Positions 53,115 through 62,916 are shown, counted from the stretch's first letter. The stretch: DNA of 64,000 nucleotides from Chitinibacter sp. FCG-7 (GCF_040047665.1 NZ_CP157355.1:2170001-2234000), one strand, 5' to 3'. Notes: generated by a model from the sequence alone, not told the origin. Made by a program: numbers and translations.

Positions 53115-55419
53115 AGGCTTCGCTCTCTATAGAAAGTGGCAGTGTAAAGTGAAAACAGCTTCCGCCCAAGGGGTTGGCTTCAACCCACAGACGGCCCTGA
53201 TGGTGTTCGATGATCGAGCGGCAGATATTGAGCCCCATCCCCATCCCGCTGCCCTTGGTGGTATAGAACGGTTTGAAGAGTTGTTCCATCTGTTCGGTGC
53301 TAATGCCGGTGCCGCGGTCGGTGATGCTGACCGCCAGCATTTCATCGTCGCGGCGTACTTTAACATCTAATGTGCGTTGCTTGACCGGCGTTTCGGCCAT
53401 CGCTTCGATGGCATTTTTCATCAGATTGAAAATCACCTGCTCCAGCATGACCGCGTCGGCATAAATCGGTGGCAAGTGGCGCGTATCGCTGACGCTGAGT
53501 TTGACCTGGGCTTTTTTGATTTCGGCGCTAAGCAGCGTTTGTACCGTGTCGAGCAAATCGGCGATTTCGCAGCGCTTGCGATGCGGTGCGCGCCGCTGCA
53601 CAAATTCGCGAATGCCGCGAATAATCTGGCCCGCACGCTTGGCCTGTGCGGCCATTTTCTCGATCGCCTGATCAAGCTGGGCAATATTGGGGTTGTCCTG
53701 TGATAAGACATTGCGACAGCCAGTGGCGTAGCTGGCAATCGCCGCCAGCGGCTGATTCAGCTCGTGCGCCAGGCTGGAGGCCATTTCGCCCATGCTGATC
53801 AGCCGCGTGGTTTGTTGCAATTGCTCTTTCTGCTGGCGCTCCTGCTCCTGCGCATTTTTGAGCATGGTGATGTCGGTGGCGATTTCCAGCCAGACTTCGG
53901 AGCCATCAACCCAGATGCTGCTGCGGCTTTTCACCTGATACCAATGCTGGTGGTAATCGTCAAACCACTCGCTATCGACTGGCGCGCCTTTGCTGCGGCG
54001 AACCAGCGGAATATTGCAATAGCGGCCATGCCGATCCGGGATATTGAACGCGCTATCAAAATGGCGGTTGGACAACAGTAGCTCGCCGCTCACCGCGTCG
54101 GAAACCGAAACGGCCGCGTCCAGACCATTGAGCACCGCCACGAAACGCTCGTGCGAAGCTTGCAGCGCCTCGCGCTCGCGTTGCAACTCGGTAATATCGT
54201 AAATCGCGCTGATCCAGCCGGTATGCACGCCATCGCCGTCGATCAGCTTGGCGGCATACAGGCGTACGTCAAAACGCTCGCCATTGCTACGCATAAAGCG
54301 CATCTGGTAGCCGGTGGTATCGGCGCGCCCGCTTAGAATGGCGCGATAAATAGCCATGCATTGCTCGATTTCTTCCGGTGGCCAGTAGGGCATGGGGTGG
54401 GAGGCGCCGAATAATTGCTCCTGGCTATAGCCGACCATCTCGCAAAAAGCGCGGTTCACATAAAACAGGCGGCCTTGCAAATCCATCGCGCGGATGCCGG
54501 TGACCAGCGAGTTTTCCATTGATTCGCGCAAGGCTTGTTCTTGACGCAGCTGGGCCTCGGTTTTTTGCCGCTCCTTGATATGCCGTCGTAGCGCCCAGGT
54601 GGACGCCAGCATCAGCAAGGAGAGCGCCGCCACCACAATGGTCAGCGCGGTTTGCCAGCTATCGCGTCGCTGGGCGTAGACGTGGGCGGTCAGCGTCAGC
54701 TGATTGGGCGGCCACGACAGATCAATGCTGCTATTGAATTTGCTGGCGTCGTGCGCGCGGTCAAATTTGCCGGCAATCAGCTTTTCCTTGTCCCACAGGC
54801 TGATCTGGTAGCGCTGCGAAATCCACCACGGCACTTGCTGCTGCAGCATGGTGCGCAAATTAAGCTGGGCAATCAGTACATGGCGGCCATTGAAATTCAG
54901 CCGGATCGGCACGGCAATCGCCAGCGTCGGGCTATCGGGTACGTCCAGAATAATGCGGCTATAGCTACTCGATTCGCCAGCCAGCACGGCGTCACGGATC
55001 GCGATAATGGCCGGGTGATGATAATCGGGCAGGCCGCCGGGATTGATTTCCGGTTGCCGCCAGCGCCGCTGGCCGGTTTCATCGACGTATTCGAGCGAGA
55101 TGATTTCTGGCGAATCCTGCAGCAGCGACAAGGTGCGTGCGGTAAATTCAGCCGAGGCCAGCCCGTCGGTCGCCATGCTGGCGGCCACGGTGCGCAGCTG
55201 GTGCGTGAAGTTTTCCACTCGGGTATTGAGCGCCTGCTTTTGCCAGAGCAGATCCTGCGTCAGGCTGTGATTGCGCGCTGATTGCTCGCTGTAGGCGGTA
55301 AAAATCAGAAAGGCTGCCAGCGCCAGACTGAAGAGCGCGGCAGCAAATGAAGGCAGCGTCAGTAGCCAGCGCGAGGCCAGCGGCTTGCTTCTGAGCGAGG
55401 ATTTGGGGGATTTTTTCAT
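53104..55419 (-). CDS. PAS-domain sensor histidine kinase, FixL/DctS-like
   Basis: A 771-residue membrane kinase. TM1 at about 23-44, a periplasmic sensor domain (45-255), TM2 (about 256-275), a PAS/PAC pair (300-415), a second PAS (about 425-525) and the kinase core with His552 (S-L-A-H-E-L-N-Q-P-L-A-A), N-box K-N-A-I-E-A and G2 G-M-G-M-G-L-N-I. The periplasmic domain resembles DctS-type sensors. It therefore probably detects an external ligand, perhaps a C4-dicarboxylate; that is inference. The FixL haem-binding histidine cannot be judged. Confidence 0.88.
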   Translation of the reverse strand: MKKSPKSSLRSKPLASRWLLTLPSFAAALFSLALAAFLIFTAYSEQSARNHSLTQDLLWQKQALNTRVENFTHQLRTVAASMATDGLASAEFTARTLSLLQDSPEIISLEYVDETGQRRWRQPEINPGGLPDYHHPAIIAIRDAVLAGESSSYSRIILDVPDSPTLAIAVPIRLNFNGRHVLIAQLNLRTMLQQQVPWWISQRYQISLWDKEKLIAGKFDRAHDASKFNSSIDLSWPPNQLTLTAHVYAQRRDSWQTALTIVVAALSLLMLASTWALRRHIKERQKTEAQLRQEQALRESMENSLVTGIRAMDLQGRLFYVNRAFCEMVGYSQEQLFGASHPMPYWPPEEIEQCMAIYRAILSGRADTTGYQMRFMRSNGERFDVRLYAAKLIDGDGVHTGWISAIYDITELQREREALQASHERFVAVLNGLDAAVSVSDAVSGELLLSNRHFDSAFNIPDRHGRYCNIPLVRRSKGAPVDSEWFDDYHQHWYQVKSRSSIWVDGSEVWLEIATDITMLKNAQEQERQQKEQLQQTTRLISMGEMASSLAHELNQPLAAIASYATGCRNVLSQDNPNIAQLDQAIEKMAAQAKRAGQIIRGIREFVQRRAPHRKRCEIADLLDTVQTLLSAEIKKAQVKLSVSDTRHLPPIYADAVMLEQVIFNLMKNAIEAMAETPVKQRTLDVKVRRDDEMLAVSITDRGTGISTEQMEQLFKPFYTTKGSGMGMGLNICRSIIEHHQGRLWVEANPLGGSCFHFTLPLSIESEAYEP

Positions 55420-55488
55420 TGCTTCAAACAGTCAGGGTAAGCATGCAGCTGGCGGGGCATCGTGATTACCCCACCGCGTACTGAGCGG

Positions 55489-56484
55489 TCAAAGACCTGT
55501 TTTTACCTCATTGACCAGCGGCAGGCCAGCGGCAAAGTCGCTGATATTCTGCAGTGTGGTATTGGCGATGTTTTTCAGTGCCTCGTCGGTCAGATAGCCC
55601 TGATGCGAGGTAATCAGCACATTCGGAAAAGTGGTCAGGCGTGCCAGCGTATCGTCTTTGAGTACGCTGTCGGACAGGTCTTCAAAAAACACGCCTTCTT
55701 CATGCTCGTACACGTCCAGACCCAGGCCGCCAATCTGCCCGGATTTGAGCGCCGCAATCGCCGCCTTGGTGTCGATCAGCCCGCCGCGGCTGGTGTTGAT
55801 AATCACCACGCCGGTTTTCATCGTGGCAATCGAGTGTGTGTTGAGCATATGGTGTGTGCTTTCAAGCAAGGGCGTGTGCAGCGAAATAATATCGGCCCGC
55901 GCCATCACTTCTTCTTGCGACATAAAAGTGCAATCGACATCGCAATGTGCAGGCGGAAACGGATCATACGCCAGCACGGTGCAGCCAAATCCACGCGCAA
56001 TCCGCGCGGTGGCCAGACCAATTTTGCCAGCACCCAGAATGCCGAATGTTTTTCCGTGCAGATTAAAGCCTTCCAGCCCTTCAAGCAGAAAATTGCCCTC
56101 GCGCACGCGATTATAGGCGCGGTGCGTTTTGCGGCTGAGCGTGAGCAAAAGTGCAAACACATGCTCGGCCACGGCTTCGGGCGAGTAGGCCGGAACGCGT
56201 GTGACGGCAATGCCGAATTCGGCCGCAGCAGCCAGATCAACGCCATTAAATCCGGCACAACGCAGCGCAATCAGCTTGACACCCAGCTTGGCTAGCCGGC
56301 AGATGGTTTTGTGATCCAGGCGGTCATTGACGAAAGGGCACACCACGTCAAAATCTTCGGCCAGCGGCGCAGTGTGCGCGCCAAGACGTTCTTCAAAAAA
56401 CACCAGCTCGTGGCCCACAGACTGATTGGCCGCTTCAAGCGTTGTGCGATCAAATCTTTTGCTATCAAACACCGCCACGCGCAT
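55489..56484 (-). CDS. ldhA: D-lactate dehydrogenase (2-hydroxyacid family), LdhA type
   Basis: A 331-residue NAD-dependent D-2-hydroxyacid dehydrogenase. The dinucleotide loop G-I-L-G-A-G-K-I-G-L is near 150, and the active-site Arg (N-T-S-R-G-G), Glu and His (H-Q-G-Y-L) are present. It is closest in pattern to fermentative LdhA (V-A-V-F-D-S-K-R-F-D; A-Y-S-P-E-A-V-A-E-H). The ribosome-binding site AAGGAGTAA is formed by the last codons of the preceding RRM-like gene, which ends four bases before the ATG. Confidence 0.93.
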   Translation of the reverse strand: MRVAVFDSKRFDRTTLEAANQSVGHELVFFEERLGAHTAPLAEDFDVVCPFVNDRLDHKTICRLAKLGVKLIALRCAGFNGVDLAAAAEFGIAVTRVPAYSPEAVAEHVFALLLTLSRKTHRAYNRVREGNFLLEGLEGFNLHGKTFGILGAGKIGLATARIARGFGCTVLAYDPFPPAHCDVDCTFMSQEEVMARADIISLHTPLLESTHHMLNTHSIATMKTGVVIINTSRGGLIDTKAAIAALKSGQIGGLGLDVYEHEEGVFFEDLSDSVLKDDTLARLTTFPNVLITSHQGYLTDEALKNIANTTLQNISDFAAGLPLVNEVKTGL

Positions 56485-56488
56485 GGGT

Positions 56489-56749
56489 TTACTCCTTGAA
56501 GTGGTGAGTCACCGTGGCATCCAAATCATGCCCCTGGTAATGCAGGCCGGAGAGCTTGTCGTCCAGCACCTTGCCCAGTGCCTCGGGCGTATCGTCCGGG
56601 TAGCGGACAATCGCCAGCGCATTGCGCTCGCCGTTGCCGTTTTCAACCCGGATTTCTGTTGGCTCAGGTGCGCCTAATTGCTGCGTCAACAGGGTGTAAA
56701 TGTCTTCTGCGGTGCTCTCTACAGGCAGATTGCCGATGACTAATTGCAT
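56489..56749 (-). CDS. small RRM-like putative RNA-binding protein
   Basis: An 86-residue protein that resembles one RNA recognition motif: V-I-G-N-L-P at 4-9 (RNP2-like), helix S-T-A-E-D-I-Y-T-L-L, then N-A-L-A-I-V-R-Y at 43-50 (RNP1-like, but lacking the usual aromatic pair), and H-Y-Q-G-H-D-L. AAGGAG precedes the ATG. It is directly upstream of ldhA and shares its ribosome-binding site. A role in post-transcriptional control is possible but not shown. Confidence 0.72.
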   Translation of the reverse strand: MQLVIGNLPVESTAEDIYTLLTQQLGAPEPTEIRVENGNGERNALAIVRYPDDTPEALGKVLDDKLSGLHYQGHDLDATVTHHFKE

Positions 56750-56799
56750 GCCAGACTCCTTGGGGTGGTGATGCTAGATTGCAGCTTTTTAGTGTTGAT

Positions 56800-56859
56800 A
56801 GGTATACGGCTGAAGGCATTGATTCAATTGATCTACAGCCATATACCTGTTGTTTTTTT
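56800..56859 (+). terminator. terminator-like hairpin facing the plus strand
   Basis: AGGTATACGGCTG (56800-56812) pairs with CAGCCATATACCT (56836-56848), then GTTG and seven Ts. Both neighbouring genes are on the minus strand, so on the plus strand it has no obvious gene to end. Confidence 0.55.
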
Positions 56860-56865
56860 GGCATA

Positions 56866-57136
56866 TTCAGATTTGGTGTTGATCATGCGTAGGGTGGGTT
56901 AGGCCGCCACGATCTTGCCTAAAACTAAAAAGGTATTTCGGCCGTAACCCACCATGAAGCTATTCTTATTGATACCGCGTCCCGGTGGGTTACGGCATAA
57001 AACCGCCTAACCCACCCTACGAATACCGCTTTTCATCGTCAAATCACAATATCCGGCCATATCAACACAGAATCTGAACATTGCCTGTTTTTTTATTGTG
57101 TTCAGATATTGTGTTGATCACGCGCAGGATGGCTTA
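56866..57136. repeat. composite repeat: 36-bp direct repeats flanking a GGTGGGTTA palindrome
   Basis: The interval between the RRM-like gene and slt has no gene. Direct repeats of 36 bp (56866-56901 and 57101-57136, 30 of 36 identical) bracket it. The second includes the slt stop codon. Between them an outer inverted repeat (56887-56904 with 57005-57021) encloses a second one (GGCCGTAACCCACC near 56940 with GGTGGGTTACGGC near 56984). A further hairpin (57058-57080 with 57099-57120) surrounds seven Ts. Confidence 0.75.
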
Positions 57137-59053
57137 TTCCTTCACGCTAACACTATTTTTTCCTGCTACGGGTGGCAGGCGCTTCAGGATCTGGCTTGGG
57201 CTGCCGTTGTAGTAATGCGCGTAGTGGCTGGCGTTGGTGAGTACGGCTTTGACGTAATCGCGCGTTTCGCTAAATGGAATTGTTTCAATATAAATCGCGG
57301 CTTCCATTTCGTCATCGTCACGCCATTTGGCGGCGTTGCCCGGCCCTGCGTTATAGCCGGCGGTGGCCAGTACTGGGTTGCCACCAAAGCGCTCGTTCCA
57401 GTAGGCCAGATAGTAGCTGCCCAGCTGCGGATTGATTTCGGGGTCGCTCATGTCCGCCATCGTAAAATCGCTCATACCAAGTCGCTTGGCTACCCATTGC
57501 GCCGTGGCGGGCATCAGCTGCATCAGGCCGGTGGCGCCCGCGCTGGAGCGGATGTCGGCGATAAAGCGGCTTTCCTGCCGGATCAGGCCAAAGACCCAGG
57601 CGGGGTCAAGCCCGTAGGCTTTGGCGGCGGGCTCGACCGAATCGCGGTAGGGCTGCGGAAAGCGCAAGGTGAAATCCTGCATGCCTTTGGGGCGCATTGC
57701 CGAATAAATGCTGCGATCGTACATCCGGTTGCGCGAGGCCAGCTCGGCGGCGGCCAGCAATTGCTGATCGCTCAGGCCTTTCATCGCCCAGTTCCATTCG
57801 CGCGTGGCTTCAGTGCGCCAGCCTTGTGCGTTCAGTTGCAAGGCGCGTTGCACGCCGGGCAGGCTGTGGATGGCTTTGAGGTCTTCCGAGTTGGCTTTGT
57901 AAACCGGCGTTGGCGCGCTCAGAATCTGTCCGATTTCTTCCCGCGCCAACAGGCCGTAAAAATCGAGCTGATCGGACAAACCCAGCCACAAGGCATTGGC
58001 GGCCGCACTCTGATTGCGCGCGAGCAAGGCGCGGGCTTTCCAGTAGCGCCAGGCGTTGTCTTGCTGCAAATGTGCGGGCAGGGCATTGATGCGCTGTTCA
58101 ACCATTTTCCAGTCGCTGACGCGCAGCGCGGCACGAATGGCCCACTCGCGATCATCGTCGCTGATGTCGTTCAGGTGAGCACGCTCAAGCCAGCGCGATG
58201 CTTCGGGCAAAAGGCGGCGTGCCGCCAGCAAGCCCAGCTGCTGCCAGGCAAATTGCTGATCTGCCGGCGCTAGCCAGCTGGCCGAGCTGATCAGACTGGC
58301 TGCTTGTTGCGGGTTCTTCCTGCCAATTTTTTCAACTGCATACAGCCACAATTCGCGGCCAGCGCGGCTATTGGTATTGATTTTGCCTATGCTTTTTTCC
58401 GGCGCGTTGTGGACGACGCTGACCGATTTGGCGCCAAGCTCGGGCGGGTTGCCCACGCGGGATGCCAACTGGCGTGCCAAGTCGGGCTGGCTCGTGCTGC
58501 TGTTGGCGCTACTGCTAAATGCCTGCCGGATGCGCCACCAAGCGTCTTCCTCACTCAGCAGGCCGTTGGCAAACAAGGTATCAAATAGCATATTGCACGC
58601 GCCGGGTAGCGCTTTGGCGTTAAACCACAGGTTTTTGTGATTGGCGATGCTTGAGGCGTCACCGCGCAGCAAGGCGGCCTGCTGCTTGAAGCAGATCTGT
58701 TCGGTATTGGGGCTATCGAGCCGCGTATAAAGCGCTTCGTACTCGGGCCAGCTCTGGCGGCGCGCCAGCTCTTTTAGCCATTCGTTGGTAAAGCGCTCGG
58801 CCAGTGGGCTAGGGCTGTAGCGCTGGATAAACTGGTTCGCATCGGCTGAATCGGTCTGGTTGATCTGGGTGCTGAGCAAATAAAACCGTGGATACATTTC
58901 CAGCGGATCGCCCGTGCTTTGTTCGCTGATCTGGGCCAGTGTCGCCAGATCACGGGCGCGGGCCGCTTCACGGACTTGGTCAAGGTTGATGCGGGCATTG
59001 GCGCTGGCTGCCAGCAGGCAGCTCAGGACGAGCAGTACGGATTTTTTCAGCAT
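57134..59053 (-). CDS. slt: soluble lytic murein transglycosylase Slt
   Basis: A 639-residue periplasmic enzyme that cuts glycan strands to 1,6-anhydro products, the substrates later processed by AmpD. Signal peptide 1-20 (A-S-A-N-A); a long alpha-superhelical ring domain to about 450; then the SLT catalytic domain with Glu494 (I-R-Q-E-S-R-F), G-L-M-Q-L-M-P-A-T-A and N-A-G-P-G-N. ATG 59053 is chosen because it begins the signal peptide; the longer frame (to 59143) adds unrelated residues. Single gene. Confidence 0.94.
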   Translation of the reverse strand: MLKKSVLLVLSCLLAASANARINLDQVREAARARDLATLAQISEQSTGDPLEMYPRFYLLSTQINQTDSADANQFIQRYSPSPLAERFTNEWLKELARRQSWPEYEALYTRLDSPNTEQICFKQQAALLRGDASSIANHKNLWFNAKALPGACNMLFDTLFANGLLSEEDAWWRIRQAFSSSANSSTSQPDLARQLASRVGNPPELGAKSVSVVHNAPEKSIGKINTNSRAGRELWLYAVEKIGRKNPQQAASLISSASWLAPADQQFAWQQLGLLAARRLLPEASRWLERAHLNDISDDDREWAIRAALRVSDWKMVEQRINALPAHLQQDNAWRYWKARALLARNQSAAANALWLGLSDQLDFYGLLAREEIGQILSAPTPVYKANSEDLKAIHSLPGVQRALQLNAQGWRTEATREWNWAMKGLSDQQLLAAAELASRNRMYDRSIYSAMRPKGMQDFTLRFPQPYRDSVEPAAKAYGLDPAWVFGLIRQESRFIADIRSSAGATGLMQLMPATAQWVAKRLGMSDFTMADMSDPEINPQLGSYYLAYWNERFGGNPVLATAGYNAGPGNAAKWRDDDEMEAAIYIETIPFSETRDYVKAVLTNASHYAHYYNGSPSQILKRLPPVAGKNSVSVKE

Positions 59054-59348
59054 GGCGTGCAGCGTGTCGGATTTAAAAAGGTCAGGGGCGGCTGTTGTCG
59101 GCCAATATTGCTTACGCTGGCCAGCCCCGGAAGGCTTAAGCATAAACGAGCCAAGCGCTGATGTCTTGCGGCGAAGGCCTGATTTTATTCAGCTCGGCGT
59201 AGGTATTTTGCCGCAATTGCTGCATTGCAGCGTTGTTGCCGTGTTGCAGAGCGCCGCTTGTCGTGATGACTCATGGCTATTACCCGACAAAAACAAGTAG
59301 AATTGCGAACATTCAGAACGTAAACGCGCCCAGTGCGCCCAAAGAGCC

Positions 59349-60257
59349 ATGCTGACTTTTCAGGAAATTCTATTAAAACTCCAGAATTACTGGAGCGACC
59401 ACGGTTGTGCCTTGCTGCAGCCTTATGACATTGAAGTCGGTGCCGGTACATTCCACACCGCTACTTTCTTGCGCTCGCTTGGCCCTGAGCCTTGGAACGC
59501 GGCCTACGTGCAGCCTTGCCGCCGCCCGAAAGACGGCCGCTACGGCGAAAACCCAAACCGCTGCCAGCATTACTACCAATATCAAGTCGCGCTGAAACCA
59601 TCGCCGGATAATATCCAGGAGCTGTATCTGGGCTCGCTCGAATACCTTGGTATCGACACCAAAGTCCACGACGTGCGTTTTGTCGAAGACGACTGGGAAA
59701 GCCCGACTTTGGGCGCGTGGGGTTTGGGCTGGGAAGTGTGGCTCAACGGCATGGAAGTGACGCAATTTACCTACTTCCAGCAAGTCGGCGGCCTCGATTG
59801 CAAGCCGGTATTGGGCGAAATCACTTATGGTGTCGAGCGTCTGGCGATGTACCTACAAGGCGTCGACAACATCTACGACATCGTCTGGACTGAATATCCG
59901 AACGGTCAGAAAGTGACCTACGGCGATATTTACCACCAGAACGAAGTTGAGCAATCAATCTACAACTTCGAGCAATCGAACGTGCCTTTCCTGTTTGATC
60001 AGTTCAATCACTTTGAATCCGAAGCACGTCGCCTGATTGAAGGCGGCCTGGCGCTGCCGGGTTTCGAGATGGTGATGAAATGCTCGCACATGTTCAACTT
60101 GCTCGACGCGCGGGGTGCGATTTCGGTGACTGAGCGTGCCGCCTACATTGGCCGCGTGCGCACACTGGCACGATTAGTCGCGCAAGCGTATTACGACTCG
60201 CGCGAGGCGCTGGGTTTCCCGATGTGTTCACCCGCTGAATTAGGTGCTGCAAAGTAA
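59349..60257 (+). CDS. glyQ: glycyl-tRNA synthetase alpha subunit
   Basis: A 302-residue alpha subunit of the bacterial tetrameric glycyl-tRNA synthetase. Highly conserved: [45 protein letters not shown]. It forms an operon with the beta subunit, here interrupted by a lipoprotein gene that starts 19 bases after its stop. Confidence 0.97.
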   Translation: MLTFQEILLKLQNYWSDHGCALLQPYDIEVGAGTFHTATFLRSLGPEPWNAAYVQPCRRPKDGRYGENPNRCQHYYQYQVALKPSPDNIQELYLGSLEYLGIDTKVHDVRFVEDDWESPTLGAWGLGWEVWLNGMEVTQFTYFQQVGGLDCKPVLGEITYGVERLAMYLQGVDNIYDIVWTEYPNGQKVTYGDIYHQNEVEQSIYNFEQSNVPFLFDQFNHFESEARRLIEGGLALPGFEMVMKCSHMFNLLDARGAISVTERAAYIGRVRTLARLVAQAYYDSREALGFPMCSPAELGAAK

Positions 60258-60276
60258 GTTGAACAAGGAGCTTTCC

Positions 60277-60768
60277 ATGCGATCTCTTCTAACGGCTTCA
60301 CTGCTGGGTTTATTGATCTTGCCCCTTGCGGGTTGCGGTAAATTTGAAGATGGCATGGAAGGCCCCGAGCCAGTGCCTTACAAAAAAACCGATTGGCGTA
60401 GTTACGGCAAAATGCCCGAGTTTGAAACGTTGGTTGATGTGAATTCGATCAAGCACGACGAAGGCTTTGCCGAGCAGAACTACACCTTTGTCTGGATGGT
60501 GCAGCGCTTTAACGAAGACCAGATTGATGGCACTTCCAAAGGCAAATACCGCAATAAATACACGCGGCAGGTGATCGATTGCCCATCGGGCAAAATGGCT
60601 GGCGTGGCGGTGTCGATGAATGACGAAAATGACGACGAAGTAGCCCGCTACGATGTGCCGGGTTTTCAGTGGGAATTTGCCAAGCCTGAGCCTGGTACTT
60701 TTGGCGAAGACTTTGTGAACCAGATTTGTAAAATGATGGCGGCCAAAGACGCTGCAGAAAACGAGTAA
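60277..60768 (+). CDS. lipoprotein resembling surface-adhesin protein E
   Basis: A 163-residue lipoprotein (L-A-G-C, Cys20) between glyQ and glyS. After a short linker comes a compact domain (W-R-S-Y-G, L-V-D-V-N-S-I-K, V-W-M-V-Q-R-F, Y-T-R-Q-V-I-D-C, E-D-F-V-N-Q-I-C) similar to the H. influenzae protein E fold, with the two cysteines likely paired. AAGGAG lies ahead of ATG 60277. Function unproven; it may bind an external ligand. Its location suggests co-transcription with the synthetase genes. Confidence 0.75.
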   Translation: MRSLLTASLLGLLILPLAGCGKFEDGMEGPEPVPYKKTDWRSYGKMPEFETLVDVNSIKHDEGFAEQNYTFVWMVQRFNEDQIDGTSKGKYRNKYTRQVIDCPSGKMAGVAVSMNDENDDEVARYDVPGFQWEFAKPEPGTFGEDFVNQICKMMAAKDAAENE

Positions 60769-60833
60769 GCACAAAGCCCGATCAGGCGCTTTGTTCAACG
60801 ATTAAGAGGTGGCTGCACAGCGGCCAAATAGAC

Positions 60834-62912
60834 ATGAATCCAACACTACTGATTGAACTCTTTACCGAAGAATTGCCACCCAAAGCGCTGCCCAAGCTGG
60901 GCGCGGCGTTTGCCGATGGTATTTTTGCCGAGCTGGTGAAACTGGGCTTTGCGCCTGCTGGTGCTGAAGCGGGGACCTTCACAAGCTATGCTAGTCCACG
61001 CCGTCTGGCGGTAACGATTAGCGACGTGGCGGCTGTGCAGCCTGAGCAGTCGATTGAAAAACGCGGCCCGGCGGTATCGGCCGGTATGAAAGACGGCAAG
61101 CCTAGCCCGGCTTTGCTCGGTTTTGCTCGCTCTTGTGGCCTCGCACCCGAAGCGGTTGATAGCCTCGAAACGGTTCATGACGGCAAGCAGGACGTGTATG
61201 TATTTCGTTCGGTCAAAGCCGGTGAAGCGCTCGCCGCCGTATTGAGCGACATCGTAGCCGCCACGCTGAAAAAATTGCCTGCGCCAAAAATGATGCGCTG
61301 GGCTGACCGCGAAGGCCAGTTTATCCGTCCGGTACACGGCCTGACGATGTTGCACGGCGCTGACGTGATTGCCGGTCAAGTGCTGCACCTCGAATCTGGC
61401 CGCACGACGCGTGGCCATCGTTTCCTGTCCAAAGGTGAAATCAGCCTGAACACGGCCGAAGGCTACGCACGCCAGATGCACGATGAAGGCAAAGTGATCG
61501 CCAGCTTCGCCGCCCGTCGCGCGCTGATTGGTGAAAAACTCAAAGAAGCCGCTGCCGCGCTGAACGCCACGATTGCCGCAGATGATGCATTGTTTGACGA
61601 AGTGACTGCGCTGGTTGAATGGCCGGTGGTACTGAAAGGCGAATTTGAAGCCGAATTCCTGCAAGTACCGCAGGAATGCCTGATTCTGACGATGCAGCAA
61701 AACCAGAAATACTTCCCGCTGCTCGACGCCAACGGCAAGTTGATGAATCAGTTCTTGCTGGTCTCAAATCTGCAAACCGACGACCCAAGCCACATCATCA
61801 ACGGTAACGAGCGCGTACTGCGTGCGCGTCTGTCGGACGCGAAATTCTTCTTCGAGCAGGACAAAAAAGCCAAGCTCGACACCCGCGTTGGCAAATTGGC
61901 CAACGTGGTTTACCACAACAAGATTGGCTCGCAGCTCGAACGCGTAACGCGTCTGGAAACCATCGCCGGTGAAATCGCCAAGCTGCTTGGTGCTGATGTG
62001 TCAAAAGCCACCCGCGCCGCGTATCTGGCGAAAGCCGATTTGTCGACCGATATGGTTGGCGAATTCCCCGAGTTGCAGGGCATTATGGGTCAGTATTATG
62101 CCAAGCACGATGGTGAAGATACCGAGGTGGCGTATGCGGTTGAAGCGCACTACAAACCTAAGTTTGCGGGCGATACCCTGCCAGAAGGCGCGATTGCGCA
62201 AGCCGTTTCACTGGCCGACAAGCTAGAAACACTGGTGGGGATCTATGGCATTGGCCTGATTCCGACCGGCGATAAAGACCCGTTCGCGCTGCGCCGCGCT
62301 GCGTTGGGCGTATTGCGCATGGCCTTGGTTCAGCCATTGGATTTGAAAGTCTTGCTCAGCACTACTGCAGCAAGCTTTCCCGCTGGCTTGATCGCGGAAG
62401 GTACGGTGGAAGGCCTGTATGGCTTTATGCTTGATCGCCTGAAAAACCTATTGGCTGCGGAATACCCTGCGGCAGATATTGACGCAGTATTGGCGCTTAA
62501 ACCGACCCAAATTAACGACGTCACTGTGCGTTTGGCTGCGGTGGCTGAATTCAAAGCATTGGCCGAATCGGCTGCGCTCGCTGCAGCGAACAAACGTATT
62601 CGCAATATCCTGAAAAAAGTCGAAGGCGAAGTGCCGGCGCTGAACGAAGTGCTACTGCAGGAAGCGGCCGAGAAAGATCTGTTTGCCGCTCTGCAAGCCG
62701 TACAAGACCCGGTGAATACTGCGCTGGCAGCGAATGACTTTACCAATGCATTGAAGCAGCTCGCCGCATTGAAAGCGCCGGTTGATGCATTCTTCGATGG
62801 TGTGATGGTGATGGCAGATGATCTGGCGGTACGTGGTAATCGTTTGGCTTTGCTGAGCAGCTTGGCTGAATTGATGAACCGAGTGGCCGAATTGTCTTTG
62901 TTGGCTGATTAA
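60834..62912 (+). CDS. glyS: glycyl-tRNA synthetase beta subunit
   Basis: A 692-residue beta subunit: L-L-I-E-L-F-T-E-E-L-P-P at the start, the catalytic-related N-terminal two thirds, and the C-terminal DALR-type anticodon-binding helices. Works with GlyQ to charge tRNA-Gly. Starts 66 bases after the lipoprotein stop. Confidence 0.97.
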   Translation: MNPTLLIELFTEELPPKALPKLGAAFADGIFAELVKLGFAPAGAEAGTFTSYASPRRLAVTISDVAAVQPEQSIEKRGPAVSAGMKDGKPSPALLGFARSCGLAPEAVDSLETVHDGKQDVYVFRSVKAGEALAAVLSDIVAATLKKLPAPKMMRWADREGQFIRPVHGLTMLHGADVIAGQVLHLESGRTTRGHRFLSKGEISLNTAEGYARQMHDEGKVIASFAARRALIGEKLKEAAAALNATIAADDALFDEVTALVEWPVVLKGEFEAEFLQVPQECLILTMQQNQKYFPLLDANGKLMNQFLLVSNLQTDDPSHIINGNERVLRARLSDAKFFFEQDKKAKLDTRVGKLANVVYHNKIGSQLERVTRLETIAGEIAKLLGADVSKATRAAYLAKADLSTDMVGEFPELQGIMGQYYAKHDGEDTEVAYAVEAHYKPKFAGDTLPEGAIAQAVSLADKLETLVGIYGIGLIPTGDKDPFALRRAALGVLRMALVQPLDLKVLLSTTAASFPAGLIAEGTVEGLYGFMLDRLKNLLAAEYPAADIDAVLALKPTQINDVTVRLAAVAEFKALAESAALAAANKRIRNILKKVEGEVPALNEVLLQEAAEKDLFAALQAVQDPVNTALAANDFTNALKQLAALKAPVDAFFDGVMVMADDLAVRGNRLALLSSLAELMNRVAELSLLAD

Positions 62913-62916
62913 TAGT

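Noticed and set aside
59185..59451. A minus-strand frame upstream of glyQ, and a shorter nearby frame ending S-A-W-L-V-Y-A
   Set aside because: The longer one overlaps glyQ antisense; the shorter one lacks a start with a ribosome-binding site.
60771..60794. ACAAAGC/GCTTTGT hairpin between the lipoprotein and glyS
   Set aside because: Short stem, no T-run; not enough for a terminator call.
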